Counted from the first letter of the stretch, positions 16,574-25,848 are shown. The stretch: 46,775 nucleotides of DNA from an uncultured Succinivibrio sp. (GCA_900767695.1 CAAGAC010000052.1:1-46775); one strand, 5' to 3'. Numbers and translations: made by a program. Notes: generated by a model from the sequence alone, not told the origin.

Positions 16574-17065
16574 CTTTTGTTCCTCCTCTGCCTGTCACTG
16601 AACCTTAACACGAAGCGCCATGACGGTGCGGGGTGCGCATCGCAGAATTGCGCGCCGGGGCGCATCTTGAGGGGGGAGGCGCGGCAGCGCCATGAGATGA
16701 GAGCCGGATCGGGCCTGAGCCAGCAGTGGATGCAAGGGATGCTCATGCACGGAAAGGCCCTGGCTTCCCGGCAGCGCCTGACGATGGCGCGCTGGGTCCC
16801 CAGGGCCCGGGCAGGCCGGAGGCCTGCCCACTCCGCCCTTGATTTTTCAGTCACCCTGGCAGGCGGCGACTAGTACTCTCAGGACTTTGGCTTGGTCTTG
16901 CGACCATTGGCGGGCGCGGATTTCTCGACAGCGCCTAACAAGCGGCGCGCCAGTACTCTCAGAACCCTGATATAGCCTTCAGGGCTTGCGCCCCGGCTTC
17001 ATGATGCCTGAACTTGAAAAGGCAGGCAAGCGCCATGCGGCACAGCCGCATGGCGTTCATGATCG
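16574..17065. other. Gene-free stretch with an imperfect direct repeat
   Basis: No credible coding region lies in these 492 bases. The rsd ribosome binding site is at the left end. An 11-base repeat AGTACTCTCAG occurs at 16872-16882 and 16952-16962, exactly 80 bases apart. It is embedded in longer similarity: GCGGCG precedes each copy and a CTTGCG-containing stretch follows each. The second copy can fold as CCCTGA/TCAGGG. A hairpin for the next gene is at the right end. Confidence 0.5.
17030..17055 (-). terminator. Hairpin after the M23 peptidase gene
   Basis: An 11-bp stem CGCCATGCGGC with loop ACA lies just downstream of the peptidase stop on the minus strand. No strong T run follows (CTTGCCTGCCTTTT). 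Confidence 0.45.
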
Positions 17066-18748
17066 TCAGCGCGATGCCGTGAGCTTCTGGTTGTGCAGAT
17101 CGCGCTTGTAGGCCTTGATGTTGGCGGCAAAGCGCTTGCGATCGCCAGCCGCAACGCTGTCCTGGATCCCGCTTAGGCGAACGCGCATCGCGTTGACCGG
17201 CCTGCCGTTGATCCTAAGCTCGTAGTGCAAATGCGGCCCGGTGGAGAGGCCGGTGTTGCCCGAGCGGGCGATCACGGTTCCCATCTTGACGCTCTGGCCC
17301 TGGCGCACGCCAAGCTTTGACAGGTGCATGTAGACGGTCGAGTAGGCGCCGCGGTGGCGGAGCACGATGTAGTAGCCGGTGGAGCGGGTGAAGGTCGCCT
17401 TCACGACCACGCCGTCTGCAGGAGCCACGACCGGAGTGCCGACCGGCATGCCGAAGTCGGTGCCGTAGTGCGGCCTGACCACGCCTGTGACCGGGTGCCT
17501 GCGGGCGGGGTTGAAGGGCGAGGTGATGTTGGCGCGGCCCTGGAACGGGAAGCGCCTGAAGTCTCCCGAGCTCTTCGAGTTGAGCCCGCGCTCGTCGTAG
17601 AACTTGCCGTCCTTCAGGTTCAGGAAGGCCGAGACCTTGCGGCCCTGGAGCGAGAACTCCACGGCGCTGATCCTGCCCTTGCCGCCCTTGTCGGTGAAGA
17701 GCACGCGCACGGTGTCGCCTGCGCGCACGCTGCGCGAGAACTGGATGCGCCCCTTGAACATGGCGAGGATCTGGTTGATCTCGCCATAGCTCACGCCGGC
17801 GCGGTTGGCAGCCGACGAGAAGGTGTCGCCCTTGCCCATCTGCACGACGACGAGCCTGCCGCGCGCCTCGCGCGCGCTAAGCTTCGGCGCGGGCTTGTCC
17901 TTCTCGGAGTTCTTCGCAAGCGTAGTCTCCATGCCCTTCCCGTCCTGCGCCGCGGCCTTGGAGTCCTTCCCGGCGTCCTTGGACGCCGCGGCAATCTCGG
18001 CAGGCTTCACGGCCTCGGTGATCTCGCCGTCCTTGAGATGGGAGCCCAGAGGCTCGATGACGTAGTCGAAGCTGTCCTTGTCGGGGTCCGTGCGGTAGAA
18101 CCTTATCTGCTCCTTCCTGCCAAAGGGCTTCACGAAGGCCATCAGGCGGCTCTGATCATCTAAAAGGAAGGAGATGTGCTCGCCCAGGGAGAGCGAGTTG
18201 ACCTCGCCTGCGACCTTCTTGTTGTCGAGGATCGCCATGGTGACCGCAGGCGGGATGTTGAGGTCTGAGAAGATCGAGGAGATGGTGTCGCCCTTCTGCA
18301 CGTCCTCCTCGTACCACTTGAGCTCGACCTGGGCCTTGTCCCCGTTGTCGCGGGCTGCAAGATCCCTGACTTCCTTGTCCATCGCGTCGTCGGAGTCGGA
18401 GAGCGCGCCCTCGGGGATGGTGTCGTCGTAGTTGTCGAGATCGCTTCCTGAGCCTGCGTCGGTGCTGGCAGTTGCCTCGCCGGCCTTCGAGCCGTCGCTG
18501 GAATTTCCCGAGAGGGCCTGCACGAGCGGCACCGAGGGATCGCCAAGCGCCGGATCCTGCACGGTGAAGGCATCCTGGGACCCATCCTGCGAGGAGGCCG
18601 CCGGGTGATCCTTTGAAGGGGAGAGCAGCGAGAGCACCGCGGCGGCGCACAGCGTGGCGACTGCAGCCGCAGTGTGCCTCCTCGGAAGGGGGCGGCGCCA
18701 GGACCCTGTGCACAGGGCCTCGCTTGATACGTAATCTTCAGACTTCAT
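17066..18748 (-). CDS. mepM: M23-family murein endopeptidase (MepM-like)
   Basis: A 560-residue envelope protein. After a charged N-terminus there is one hydrophobic segment (ATLCAAAVLSLL) that anchors or exports it. Then comes an acidic Ser/Ala/Asp-rich spacer, an OapA/LysM-like domain (about residues 150-230, QKGDTISSIFSDLNIP), and a second SLT-type LysM (GKGDTFSSAANRAGVSYGEI). The C-terminal M23 domain has zinc ligands in HYGTDFG (about 427-431) and HLHYE (about 505). Such enzymes cut peptidoglycan cross-links for cell growth. I chose the ATG at 18748; an in-frame GTG five codons earlier is the alternative. It is longer than E. coli MepM (440 residues) mainly through the spacer. Confidence 0.88.
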   Translation of the reverse strand: MKSEDYVSSEALCTGSWRRPLPRRHTAAAVATLCAAAVLSLLSPSKDHPAASSQDGSQDAFTVQDPALGDPSVPLVQALSGNSSDGSKAGEATASTDAGSGSDLDNYDDTIPEGALSDSDDAMDKEVRDLAARDNGDKAQVELKWYEEDVQKGDTISSIFSDLNIPPAVTMAILDNKKVAGEVNSLSLGEHISFLLDDQSRLMAFVKPFGRKEQIRFYRTDPDKDSFDYVIEPLGSHLKDGEITEAVKPAEIAAASKDAGKDSKAAAQDGKGMETTLAKNSEKDKPAPKLSAREARGRLVVVQMGKGDTFSSAANRAGVSYGEINQILAMFKGRIQFSRSVRAGDTVRVLFTDKGGKGRISAVEFSLQGRKVSAFLNLKDGKFYDERGLNSKSSGDFRRFPFQGRANITSPFNPARRHPVTGVVRPHYGTDFGMPVGTPVVAPADGVVVKATFTRSTGYYIVLRHRGAYSTVYMHLSKLGVRQGQSVKMGTVIARSGNTGLSTGPHLHYELRINGRPVNAMRVRLSGIQDSVAAGDRKRFAANIKAYKRDLHNQKLTASR

Positions 18749-19181
18749 CGCGAAAGCATCCACAAGCCGTGCGGGGCATGGCCCCTCAGTTCATGTCGGC
18801 GCGCTGGGGGCGCGCCGGGCGCCGGGGAGATGTCCTCCTCCGGCTGCCGTCTCTTTCGCTCCATCAAGAGAACAGGCCTGGCCGCTGCGCTGGATCTCCG
18901 CTCCCGGTTGCTGCTCCGGTAGGCTATGGGACGCCGCGGCTTGGCATCCCGTGTCCGTTTGATATCAAGCACTTGGAGTGAAGCTTGCCTGAAAGCAAAA
19001 CCATCCTCCGCATGCAAGTGCGCAAGAGCCATTATCGCACAGGGGCAGGCGCAATTTGCAGCGAGTTTGCGCGCGGATCCTGGAGCGTGCCTCAGGGCGC
19101 ATTTTGCACACGGCATCAGGCCCTGATTCATGGCAAGATGGTGCCGGTCGATAACACGGAACCTAGGAAATGGAGCATGGC
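18749..19181. other. Intergenic stretch between divergent mepM-like and yjaG-like genes
   Basis: These 433 bases hold no gene I can support; short open frames here lack ribosome binding sites and family resemblance. The gap must contain promoters for both flanking genes. GATAAT-like and TTGATATCAA sequences are present, but I could not pair a -35 with a -10 convincingly. Confidence 0.4.
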
Positions 19182-19886
19182 ATGGCACTTAAGGACATAA
19201 GGCATGGCGCTGACAGGAAGGCGCCAAGGGCCGCCAGGGCAAGGGATGCGGCAAAAGCCGCGAGGAGCGGCAGGGCCGGCGGCGGCAGGCACGGGCAGGA
19301 GAAAAAATCCTTCACCGCCGACAGGGCAGGGGCGCTATTCTGCCTGTGCCTTGCCGCCAGGGAGGAGCCTGACGTCACCCTCTGGAGCAGCCTTGCAGAG
19401 GGGCGCGAGGAGTGCCCGGCGCTCTACCGCAGGTGCCTATCCTACCTGAAGTCGGCGCTCGAGGGCTCCTCGTCTCCAAAGGGACTGCAGTCAAGGCTTG
19501 AGGAAGTCGACTCGATGATCGATCTCACAGGATCCACGGAAGGCGGCAGCCTTGGCGACGCCATAGCGCTGGCCGCGCTGGAGCTTCTGCGCACTGGCAT
19601 CGCCTCGCTCATAGGAGGCGAGGAGGAGACGGACATTCCATCCTCCGCGCGCTCGCTCGATCTGGCGCTTCTCTCCGACGTGCTAGACGCACGGGAGTTT
19701 GACGAGGAGAGCAGGCAAGCTGCGCTTGAAAGCGAGGGCGCGCTTTTGGACGAGCTTTTGGAGATGTCGCGAAAATTGGAGGCGCCGGATGGCGAGCGCG
19801 GCGCGGTCAGGGCCGCGCTGCGCCGCGCCCTCGGGGACGGCGTGAGCGCGGCAGGAATAGAGGCGACTCAGCCTGCCTTGGCGTAG
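19182..19886 (+). CDS. Probable DUF416 (YjaG-like) protein
   Basis: A 234-residue soluble protein of unknown function. After about 50 basic residues, the spacing of conserved positions resembles E. coli YjaG: FCLCLAAREEPD (compare FMACLCERMYPN), ALYRRCLSYLKSAL (compare QIYRRILDLIWETL), DAIALAALELLRTGIASLIGG (compare DACVALSELVHSRLSG) and the FDEESRQAALESEGALLDELLEM tail. YjaG is encoded beside hupA in E. coli, and hup is 4 kb away here, which supports the call. GGAG stands six bases before the ATG at 19182; an ATG at 19170 is the alternative. The 3' end overlaps the convergent permease gene by 19 bases. Confidence 0.55.
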   Translation: MALKDIRHGADRKAPRAARARDAAKAARSGRAGGGRHGQEKKSFTADRAGALFCLCLAAREEPDVTLWSSLAEGREECPALYRRCLSYLKSALEGSSSPKGLQSRLEEVDSMIDLTGSTEGGSLGDAIALAALELLRTGIASLIGGEEETDIPSSARSLDLALLSDVLDAREFDEESRQAALESEGALLDELLEMSRKLEAPDGERGAVRAALRRALGDGVSAAGIEATQPALA

Positions 19887-20659
19887 GAGGCGTAGATGAG
19901 CATGAGTCCGCTGAAGACCGCCACCATCGAGAACACCAGCTTCACCCACTTCGTGGGGAGCTTTATTAGCAGCGTGGTGCCAAGGTAGCTTCCCGACAAT
20001 GTGGCTGCGATCATGACCGGGATCCACTGCCAGTGGATCGAGGTCGCCATGCCCACGGTCACCGCGCCGATGGCGTTCCAGAGCGTCGCCACGAAGACCA
20101 TCGAGTGGAGGATCGCGCTCTTGAGGTCAAGCCGGAAGATCCCCACGAGCGCCATCGTCGCAAAGAGCCCCGCCCCCGACGAGAGCGATCCTGAGAAGAG
20201 CCCGATGACGATGATCGCAAGGGTTCCTGCAAGAAGCCTGAGCCTCGAGCGCGGCTCGTTCGAGCCCGAGCCGAAGGACTTCTTTAGAAAGGAGTAGATC
20301 CCCGCCGCGATGGTGATGAAGCCCAGGATCACCTCGGCTGCGTGGGCGGGGATCCTGATGATGATGAGCGAGCCGAGAACCACCGCAGGGGCGCCCACGA
20401 AGGTCATCACGAAGGCGACCTGGCGGTCGAACTCGAACCTCCCGCCGCTCCTGCGCTTGCGCAGCAGCGCCCCAACTCCCAGGAACACCACGGCGACCTT
20501 GTGGGTGCCCAGGGCGGTTGCAAAGGGCAGCCCGAGCAGGATGAGCAGGGGAAACTGCACGAACCCGGCTCCGCCGCCTGAGACCGAGGCAAAGAGGTTG
20601 GCGGCGAAGGAGACGGCAAAGAGGATCGCCTGGCGGACTATCTCGTCTGCTATGCCCAT
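19868..20659 (-). CDS. TauE/SafE-family (TSUP) membrane permease
   Basis: A 263-residue protein with about eight membrane segments and the duplicated TSUP pattern GGGAGFVQFPLLILLGLPFATALGT in the first half and FSGSLSSGAGLFATMAL in the second. Members export sulfite, sulfonates or related organic anions. I chose the ATG at 20659 because GGAGG is eight bases upstream; the longer form to 20683 has no such site. It may be co-transcribed with purD-purH, but two hairpins separate them. The substrate cannot be inferred. Confidence 0.85.
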   Translation of the reverse strand: MGIADEIVRQAILFAVSFAANLFASVSGGGAGFVQFPLLILLGLPFATALGTHKVAVVFLGVGALLRKRRSGGRFEFDRQVAFVMTFVGAPAVVLGSLIIIRIPAHAAEVILGFITIAAGIYSFLKKSFGSGSNEPRSRLRLLAGTLAIIVIGLFSGSLSSGAGLFATMALVGIFRLDLKSAILHSMVFVATLWNAIGAVTVGMATSIHWQWIPVMIAATLSGSYLGTTLLIKLPTKWVKLVFSMVAVFSGLMLIYASYAKAG

Positions 20660-20696
20660 GGGAATGACCTCCGTGTGAGGCATGAAAGAAATGGAA

Positions 20697-20748
20697 GGCG
20701 CCGCCGGGGCATCGCCCCGGGGCGCCAGATGGCGGCGATTGCGCCGCC
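20697..20748 (-). terminator. Tandem hairpins after purD
   Basis: Reading with purD, the first stem is GGCGGCG with a four-base loop (20731-20748). The second is a 13-bp stem with one bulge around ATC (20697-20726), followed by a T-rich stretch (TTCCATTTCTTTC). Confidence 0.6.
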
Positions 20749-20762
20749 AAGGTTAGGCGATC

Positions 20763-22055
20763 CTAGTGCTTCTCTAGGCGCTCAAGGGCCCTCCAGGCAA
20801 TGTCGTGCCTGAAGAACATGCCCTTGAACGAGATCCCGGAGAGCGCCTTGTAGGCGCGGTCGCGTGCGTCCCTGACGTCATCGCCAAGGGCCGTCGCGCA
20901 CAGCACGCGGCCGCCCGAGGTGACGACGCCCTCATCGTTCTGCTTCGTTCCCGCCTCGAAGATCTTGACGCCGTCGGGAAGAGGGGCGTCAAGCCCCGAG
21001 ATGAGATCCCCCTTGCGCGGGGAGGCCGGGTAGCCCTCGGCCGCGGCGACCACGCCGACAGCAGGGCGCGGATCGTAGTCGGCGGTGAGGCCTGCGAGGC
21101 CGCCCTCGTCGCAGGCCTTGAGGCACAGCTCCACGAGATCCGAGCGCATGCGCATCATGATGGGCTGGGTCTCGGGATCGCCGAAGCGGCAGTTGAACTC
21201 CACGACGCGCGGCTGGCCCGACTTGTCTACCATGAGCCCTGCGTAGAGGAACCCGCGGTAGGGGATCCCGTCCTCGCGCATGCCCTGAATGGTCGGGTTG
21301 ATTATCTCGTCCATCACTTTGCGGTAGACCTCGGGGGTGACCACCGGGGCGGGCGAGTAGGCGCCCATGCCGCCGGTGTTGGGACCCTGGTCCCCGTCGC
21401 CCACGCGCTTGTGATCCTGGGAGGTCGCCATCGGCACTGCGTTCACGGTGTCGGACATCACGATGAACGAGGCCTCCTCGCCGTCCATGAAGTCCTCGAC
21501 CACGATCTTCGAGGAGGCGTCGCCGAAGCTGTGGCCCTCGAGCATCGAGTCGACGGCCGCGAGGGCCTCGTCGAGAGTCATCGCGACGGTGACGCCCTTG
21601 CCCGCGGCAAGGCCGTCGGCCTTGATCACGACGGGGGCGCCGTGCTCCCTCACATACTCCCTGGCCTCGGCATCATCGGTGAAGACGCGGTAGGAGGCGG
21701 TTGGAATGTGGTGGCGGGCGAGGAAGTCCTTGGTGAAGGACTTGGAACCCTCAAGCTGGGCGCCGGCCTTGGACGGCCCGAAGACCTTGAGCCCCGCCGC
21801 CTCGAAGAGATCGGTCACTCCGTCTACAAGCGGAGCCTCGGGACCGACGATGGTGAGTCCCACGCCTTCCTTTATTGCAAAGTCGCGCAGCCTCTCAAGC
21901 TCGCCCACTCCGATGGGGACGTTGACCATCTTCTTCTCGCGCGCGGTGCCGGGATTGCCCGGGGCCACGTAGACGACGTCGGCAAGAGGCGACTGCGCCG
22001 CCTTCCATGCAAGGGCGTGCTCGCGCCCGCCGCTTCCGATTACAAGGATTTTCAT
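20763..22055 (-). CDS. purD: Phosphoribosylamine-glycine ligase
   Basis: A 430-residue GARS enzyme of de novo purine synthesis with an N-terminal GSGGREHALAW, an ATP-grasp centre (VIKADGLAAGKGV, SLLVEDFMDGEE-like region) and VVEFNCRFGDPETQPIMM near the metal site. It has normal length. It lies 15 bases after purH on the same strand, the usual purHD operon. Confidence 0.97.
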   Translation of the reverse strand: MKILVIGSGGREHALAWKAAQSPLADVVYVAPGNPGTAREKKMVNVPIGVGELERLRDFAIKEGVGLTIVGPEAPLVDGVTDLFEAAGLKVFGPSKAGAQLEGSKSFTKDFLARHHIPTASYRVFTDDAEAREYVREHGAPVVIKADGLAAGKGVTVAMTLDEALAAVDSMLEGHSFGDASSKIVVEDFMDGEEASFIVMSDTVNAVPMATSQDHKRVGDGDQGPNTGGMGAYSPAPVVTPEVYRKVMDEIINPTIQGMREDGIPYRGFLYAGLMVDKSGQPRVVEFNCRFGDPETQPIMMRMRSDLVELCLKACDEGGLAGLTADYDPRPAVGVVAAAEGYPASPRKGDLISGLDAPLPDGVKIFEAGTKQNDEGVVTSGGRVLCATALGDDVRDARDRAYKALSGISFKGMFFRHDIAWRALERLEKH

Positions 22056-22070
22056 ATTTGCGCTCCCAAG

Positions 22071-23660
22071 TCAGTGGCGGAAGTGGCGGATCCCGGTGAA
22101 GACCATCGCGATGCCGTGCTCGTTGGCAGCGTCGATGACCTCCTGATCGCGGATCGATCCGCCCGGCTCGATGATGCTGGTGATGCCGGCCTGCGCCGCC
22201 GCGTCAACGCCGTCGCGGAACGGGAAGAACGCGTCGGAGGCAAGCGAGGCGCCGTGCAGGTCGAGCTTGGCGTCGGCGGCGCGCAGGCAGGCGATGCGCG
22301 CGGAGAACACGCGCGAGGTCTGGCCGCAGCCGATGCCGAGGGTCTGGCGGTTCTTGGTGTAGACGATGGCGTTGGACTTGGTGAACTTGCAGACCTTCCA
22401 GGCAAAGAGCAGCTCCTCAAGCTCGGACTCGCTTGGGGCGCGCTTGGTCACAACCTTGAGATCCTCCTTCCTGAGCACGAGGAGATCGGCCTGCTGCACG
22501 AGGAGGCCGCCGTTGACCTTCTTGCAGTCGATGCGCGGCTCGGAGGGGCCGAGGGGGCCGGTCTCAAGCAGGCGCACGTTCTTCTTGCGGGAGACGGCCT
22601 CCTTTGCCTCCTCGGTGATCTCCGGGGCGACGATGACCTCGCAGAACTGGCGCGAGACGATGGCCTCGGCGGTTTTGCCGTCGAGCGGGCGGTTGAAGGC
22701 GATGATCCCGCCGAAGGCCGACTCGCTGTCGCACTTGAAGGCGGCGTCGTAGGCGTCGGTCAGGTTATCGGCAAGCGCCACGCCGCAGGGGTTGGCGTGC
22801 TTGACGATGACGCAGCAGGGCTCGTCGAACTGGCGCACGCACTCGATGGCCGCGTCGGTGTCGGAGATGTTGTTGTAGGAGAGCTCCTTGCCCTGGATCT
22901 GGCGGGCGGTGGTGATCCCGCTGCCGTGCGCGCCAAGATCGGCGTAGAACGCGGCCTTCTGGTGCGGGTTCTCGCCGTAGCGCATGTTCTGGAGCTTGCG
23001 GAAGTTGAGGTTCAGCGTGCGCGGGAAGACGCTCTTCGTGCCATCGCTGATCCCGTAGTCGGGGACCTTGGTGCCAAAGTAGTTTGCGATCGCGCTGTCG
23101 TAGGCCGCGGTGTGCTCGAAGGCGGCGATCGCGAGGTCAAAGCGCAGATCGAAGGTGGTGGCGCCGCCGTGCTCGTCCATCTCCTTGAGCACGCGGGAGT
23201 AGTCCGAGGCCCTCACGACGATGGTCACGTCGCGGTTGTTCTTTGCCGCGGCCCTGACCATGGTGGGCCCGCCGATGTCGATGTTCTCGATGGCGCGCTC
23301 AAGCGGGCAGTCCGGATCGGCAACGGTCTTCTCGAACGGGTAGAGGTTCACAACGACCAGATCGATGGGGAGGATCCCATGCTCCTTCATCACCTCGTCG
23401 TCCTTGCCGCGGCGGCCGAGGATGCCGCCGTGGACCTTCGGGTGCAGGGTCTTGACCCTGCCGTCCATCATCTCGGGGAAGCCGGTGTAGTCGGAGACCT
23501 CCTGGACCTTCACGCCGCTTTCAGACAGGAGCTTCGCGGTGCCCCCGGTTGAGAGGATTGCCACGCCGCGGGACGACAGCTCCCTGGCGAAATCAACGAT
23601 GCCGGTTTTGTCCGACACGCTGATGAGGGCGCGGCGGACGGGACGCAAGAGTTCTTCCAT
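22071..23660 (-). CDS. purH: Bifunctional AICAR formyltransferase/IMP cyclohydrolase
   Basis: A 529-residue protein, the same length as E. coli PurH. The N-terminal cyclohydrolase part begins RRALISVSDKTGIVDFA and includes RVKTLHPKVHGGIL. The C-terminal transformylase part includes LRYGENPHQKAAFY, CVIVKHANPCGVA and KSNAIVYTKN. It performs the last two steps to IMP. I chose the ATG at 23660 (MEELLRPVRRALIS), which has GGAG ten bases upstream; the 18 additional upstream codons are unlike any PurH. Confidence 0.97.
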   Translation of the reverse strand: MEELLRPVRRALISVSDKTGIVDFARELSSRGVAILSTGGTAKLLSESGVKVQEVSDYTGFPEMMDGRVKTLHPKVHGGILGRRGKDDEVMKEHGILPIDLVVVNLYPFEKTVADPDCPLERAIENIDIGGPTMVRAAAKNNRDVTIVVRASDYSRVLKEMDEHGGATTFDLRFDLAIAAFEHTAAYDSAIANYFGTKVPDYGISDGTKSVFPRTLNLNFRKLQNMRYGENPHQKAAFYADLGAHGSGITTARQIQGKELSYNNISDTDAAIECVRQFDEPCCVIVKHANPCGVALADNLTDAYDAAFKCDSESAFGGIIAFNRPLDGKTAEAIVSRQFCEVIVAPEITEEAKEAVSRKKNVRLLETGPLGPSEPRIDCKKVNGGLLVQQADLLVLRKEDLKVVTKRAPSESELEELLFAWKVCKFTKSNAIVYTKNRQTLGIGCGQTSRVFSARIACLRAADAKLDLHGASLASDAFFPFRDGVDAAAQAGITSIIEPGGSIRDQEVIDAANEHGIAMVFTGIRHFRH

Positions 23661-24132
23661 GACTGATATGCTCCAAAAATTTATGGCGGATCGGGACGAT
23701 CCGGAACAGCGCATATTTTAACAACCTCGGGGCGCGATTGCGCCCCGGGGCAGGCCCTGCCCAGCGCATGGGCACGAGGCCTGAGGCGGTGGGACATGAG
23801 ACTGGCAGCAAGCCCGGAGCAAGAGCGGAGCGGATGCAGGGCAGGGCAATTGATTGCGCGCAAGGCCCATGGACATGGCAACCAAAGGCGGCAGGCACTG
23901 ATGGGAAAGCCATGGGCGCAAGGCAGCGTCCCAAAGGGGGCGGAAAGCGCTCCAGACGGCACCGCAAGGCCGATCGCGCGGTGGAAATGGCCGCCTTTTT
24001 GACTATAATGGGCGGCGTTGCGCCAAGAGCGCACCAAAGGATCAAGGCACGCGCAAGAGGCGCGGGCAGTCCTTGGCGCCTTTTGCGCCAAGGCACAAAA
24101 AAGGGTTTTCTAAAGACTTTAAAGGATTGAAA
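23661..24132. promoter_or_regulatory. Divergent control region of purH and hup
   Basis: These 472 bases hold no supported gene. For hup, a perfect -10 TATAAT is at 24004-24009, but no good -35 is in place (TGGAAA at 23982-23987 is the nearest). For purH, an AT patch with TAAAAT near 23715 may be the -10. A perfect 7-bp hairpin GGGGCGC with loop GATT is at 23729-23746, and a TTGCGCGCAA palindrome is at 23854-23863. I found no clear PurR box. Confidence 0.5.
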
Positions 24133-24408
24133 ATGAACAAGTCTGAACTCGTCGCGCTGGCCGCGAAACAATCTGATCTCCCCCTGTCGACCTCCCGCAA
24201 GGCCCTTCAGGCCATCATCGACACCATCAGCGAGGCCCTCGCCAAGGGAGATCGCGTCCAGCTCGTCGGCTTCGGCACCTTCAAGGTGACCGAGCGCGCC
24301 GCCCGCGAAGGCCGCAACCCGCAGACCGGCAAGGCCATCCAGATCCCTGCCACCAAGACCCCTTCCTTCACCGCAGGCGCGGAGCTCAAGAAGGCCGTCA
24401 ACAAGTAA
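24133..24408 (+). CDS. hup: DNA-binding protein HU
   Basis: A 91-residue nucleoid protein with the whole HU pattern: MNKSELVALAA, VGFGTFKVTERAAREGRNPQTG (DNA-binding arm) and PSFTAGAELKKAVN at the C-terminus. AAGGA precedes the ATG. It is closest in style to the alpha subunit HupA, which in E. coli is also near purHD and yjaG. It has its own promoter and terminators. Confidence 0.97.
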   Translation: MNKSELVALAAKQSDLPLSTSRKALQAIIDTISEALAKGDRVQLVGFGTFKVTERAAREGRNPQTGKAIQIPATKTPSFTAGAELKKAVNK

Positions 24409-24420
24409 TTAGGAAAGCTA

Positions 24421-24449
24421 AGCCTCCCAAGGCAGTGCAGCGGGAGGCT
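24421..24449 (+). terminator. First hairpin after hup
   Basis: AGCCTCCC pairs with GGGAGGCT across a 13-base loop, 12 bases after the hup stop. It is not followed by T. Confidence 0.4.
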
Positions 24450-24458
24450 CGGCATTAG

Positions 24459-24508
24459 GAGAAGGGGCGCCCAAGGGCGCCCCTTCTCGCAATCGCGCGA
24501 GCGATTGC
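24459..24508. terminator. Paired hairpins between convergent hup and ATPase gene
   Basis: A perfect 14-bp stem GAGAAGGGGCGCCC with a minimal AA loop at 24459-24488 is followed directly by an 8-bp stem GCAATCGC with loop GCGA at 24489-24508. The position between convergent genes suggests a bidirectional terminator. Confidence 0.6.
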
Positions 24509-24513
24509 CGGCC

Positions 24514-25775
24514 TCAGCGATCGAGGCTGTCCTCGTCTAGAAGGAAGTCCATGAGGCCAAGGCGCAGGATCCCCTTCTCGTCGATCCAGCTCTTGCCGTA
24601 GGTCCTCGACACCACCACCTTCCTGAATAAGTCGTCCACAAGAAGCAGCTGGCGCAGCGCCGCGCGCCGCTCCTCCTCATCGTCCATCGCGCAGGCGGAC
24701 TGGATGTAGTACTTGCGGATCCCTTTGGACGCGATGAAGTCTATCTCATGGCACTTCCTTGAGCGCCTGCCCTCGCCGCCCGTCTCGAAGGCGGAAACGG
24801 CGCCGGCGTCCACGGAAAAGCCCCTTGCCCTGAGCTCGTTGAAGATCAGGCATTCCATTACGCGCTCAGGATCGAGCTTGTCAAAGCCGGGGCAGGCGCT
24901 CATAAGTCCGATGTCCGCGCAGTAGAACTTCGACGGGTACTTAAAATACCGCCTGCGCCTGACGTCGCAGCGGCGGGCCTTTGAGAAGAGGAAGGCGTCT
25001 TCAAGGCAGGAGAGGTAGTCTCCGACTGTCTCGGAGCCGGCAGTCCTCCCAGTGGCGGCGCGCACCGCGCCGGCAAGCCTGCTTGCGCTGGTAGGCAAGC
25101 CAGCGGAATCGCAGAGGCGGCAGGCAAGGCTGCGCAGGATCTCAGGCAGCCTGATCCCGTATCTCCCCTCGATGTCAGCAGAGCAGATCCCGTCGAGCAG
25201 GCTCCAGAGGTAGTCCTTCTTTTCCTCTTCAGTCTCAAGGTGCAGGAGGCGGGGCATGCCCTCATGGGAGGAGTACGTGTCAAGCGCGGCAAGGCGATCG
25301 CCTCCAGATGCCTCGCAGTACTCGGCAAAGGTCAGCGGGAAGACGTGGACCGCATCGCCCCTGCCCCTGAACTCGGTGAAGATGTCCCTTGAAAGGAGCC
25401 TCGAATTGTTAGTGGCGAGGTAGACGTCGATGTCATGAGCGTGGAGGAACTCGTTGAGCGCGCCGTAAAGCCGGACCTGCCTGTCCTTCCCGCAAAGCTC
25501 CCCTGGGGTGATCGCAAGATCAGCGTCGTCGATGAGGAGATAGTACCTCTGGCGCGGATCGGCACACTTGTCGCGCACTTCAGGTTGCGATCGTCGCCAA
25601 GACCGAGCCGTATCACGTTGGCGGGCGCGGCGCCCTCGTCGAGCAGATGGCGGTAGAAGATCTCAAGGAGCAGCGTGCTCTTGCCGCAGCCCCTGATCCC
25701 GTCCACCACTTTGATCTGGCCGTTCCACTTCTTCCTGACAAGCTGCTTAAGGCTCCTGCCCCTGCCTGCGAGCAT
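24514..25775 (-). pseudogene. AAA ATPase with DUF4143-type C-terminus, internal deletion
   Basis: The N-terminal part (from the ATG at 25775, preceded by GGGGAG) carries Walker A VVDGIRGCGKSTLLLEIF and reads to GLGDDRNLK. The protein then continues in another frame as VRDKCADPRQRYYLLIDDAD (Walker B region), NNSRLLSRDIFTEFRGRGD, and the C-terminal nuclease-like DUF4143 part with DFIASKGIRKYYIQSA. The frame changes near 25580. In relatives about a dozen residues (an RDPxxL..Y-type stretch) separate these two pieces, so a small deletion not divisible by three is the likely cause. Both halves are otherwise well preserved. These ATPases are commonly multicopy in gut anaerobes and their role is unknown. 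Confidence 0.75.
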
Positions 25776-25848
25776 GATCTCCCCATTAAAACAGCATTTA
25801 ACCGCCACCCTCGCCCCCATGAAGCAAGAATCCAGTGGCAGCAGACCT

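Noticed and set aside
16043..16873. A 276-codon open frame antisense to rsd
   Set aside because: The opposite strand encodes a recognisable Rsd with ribosome binding site and terminator.
20805..23552. A 915-codon open frame on the plus strand
   Set aside because: It is antisense to purD and purH across their whole length. Long antisense frames are expected at this GC content and codon bias, and the translation has low-complexity His/Gly/Val/Leu composition.
23715..23870. Possible PurR operator upstream of purH
   Set aside because: The palindromes there (GGGGCGC hairpin and TTGCGCGCAA) do not match the A/T-centred PurR box closely enough.
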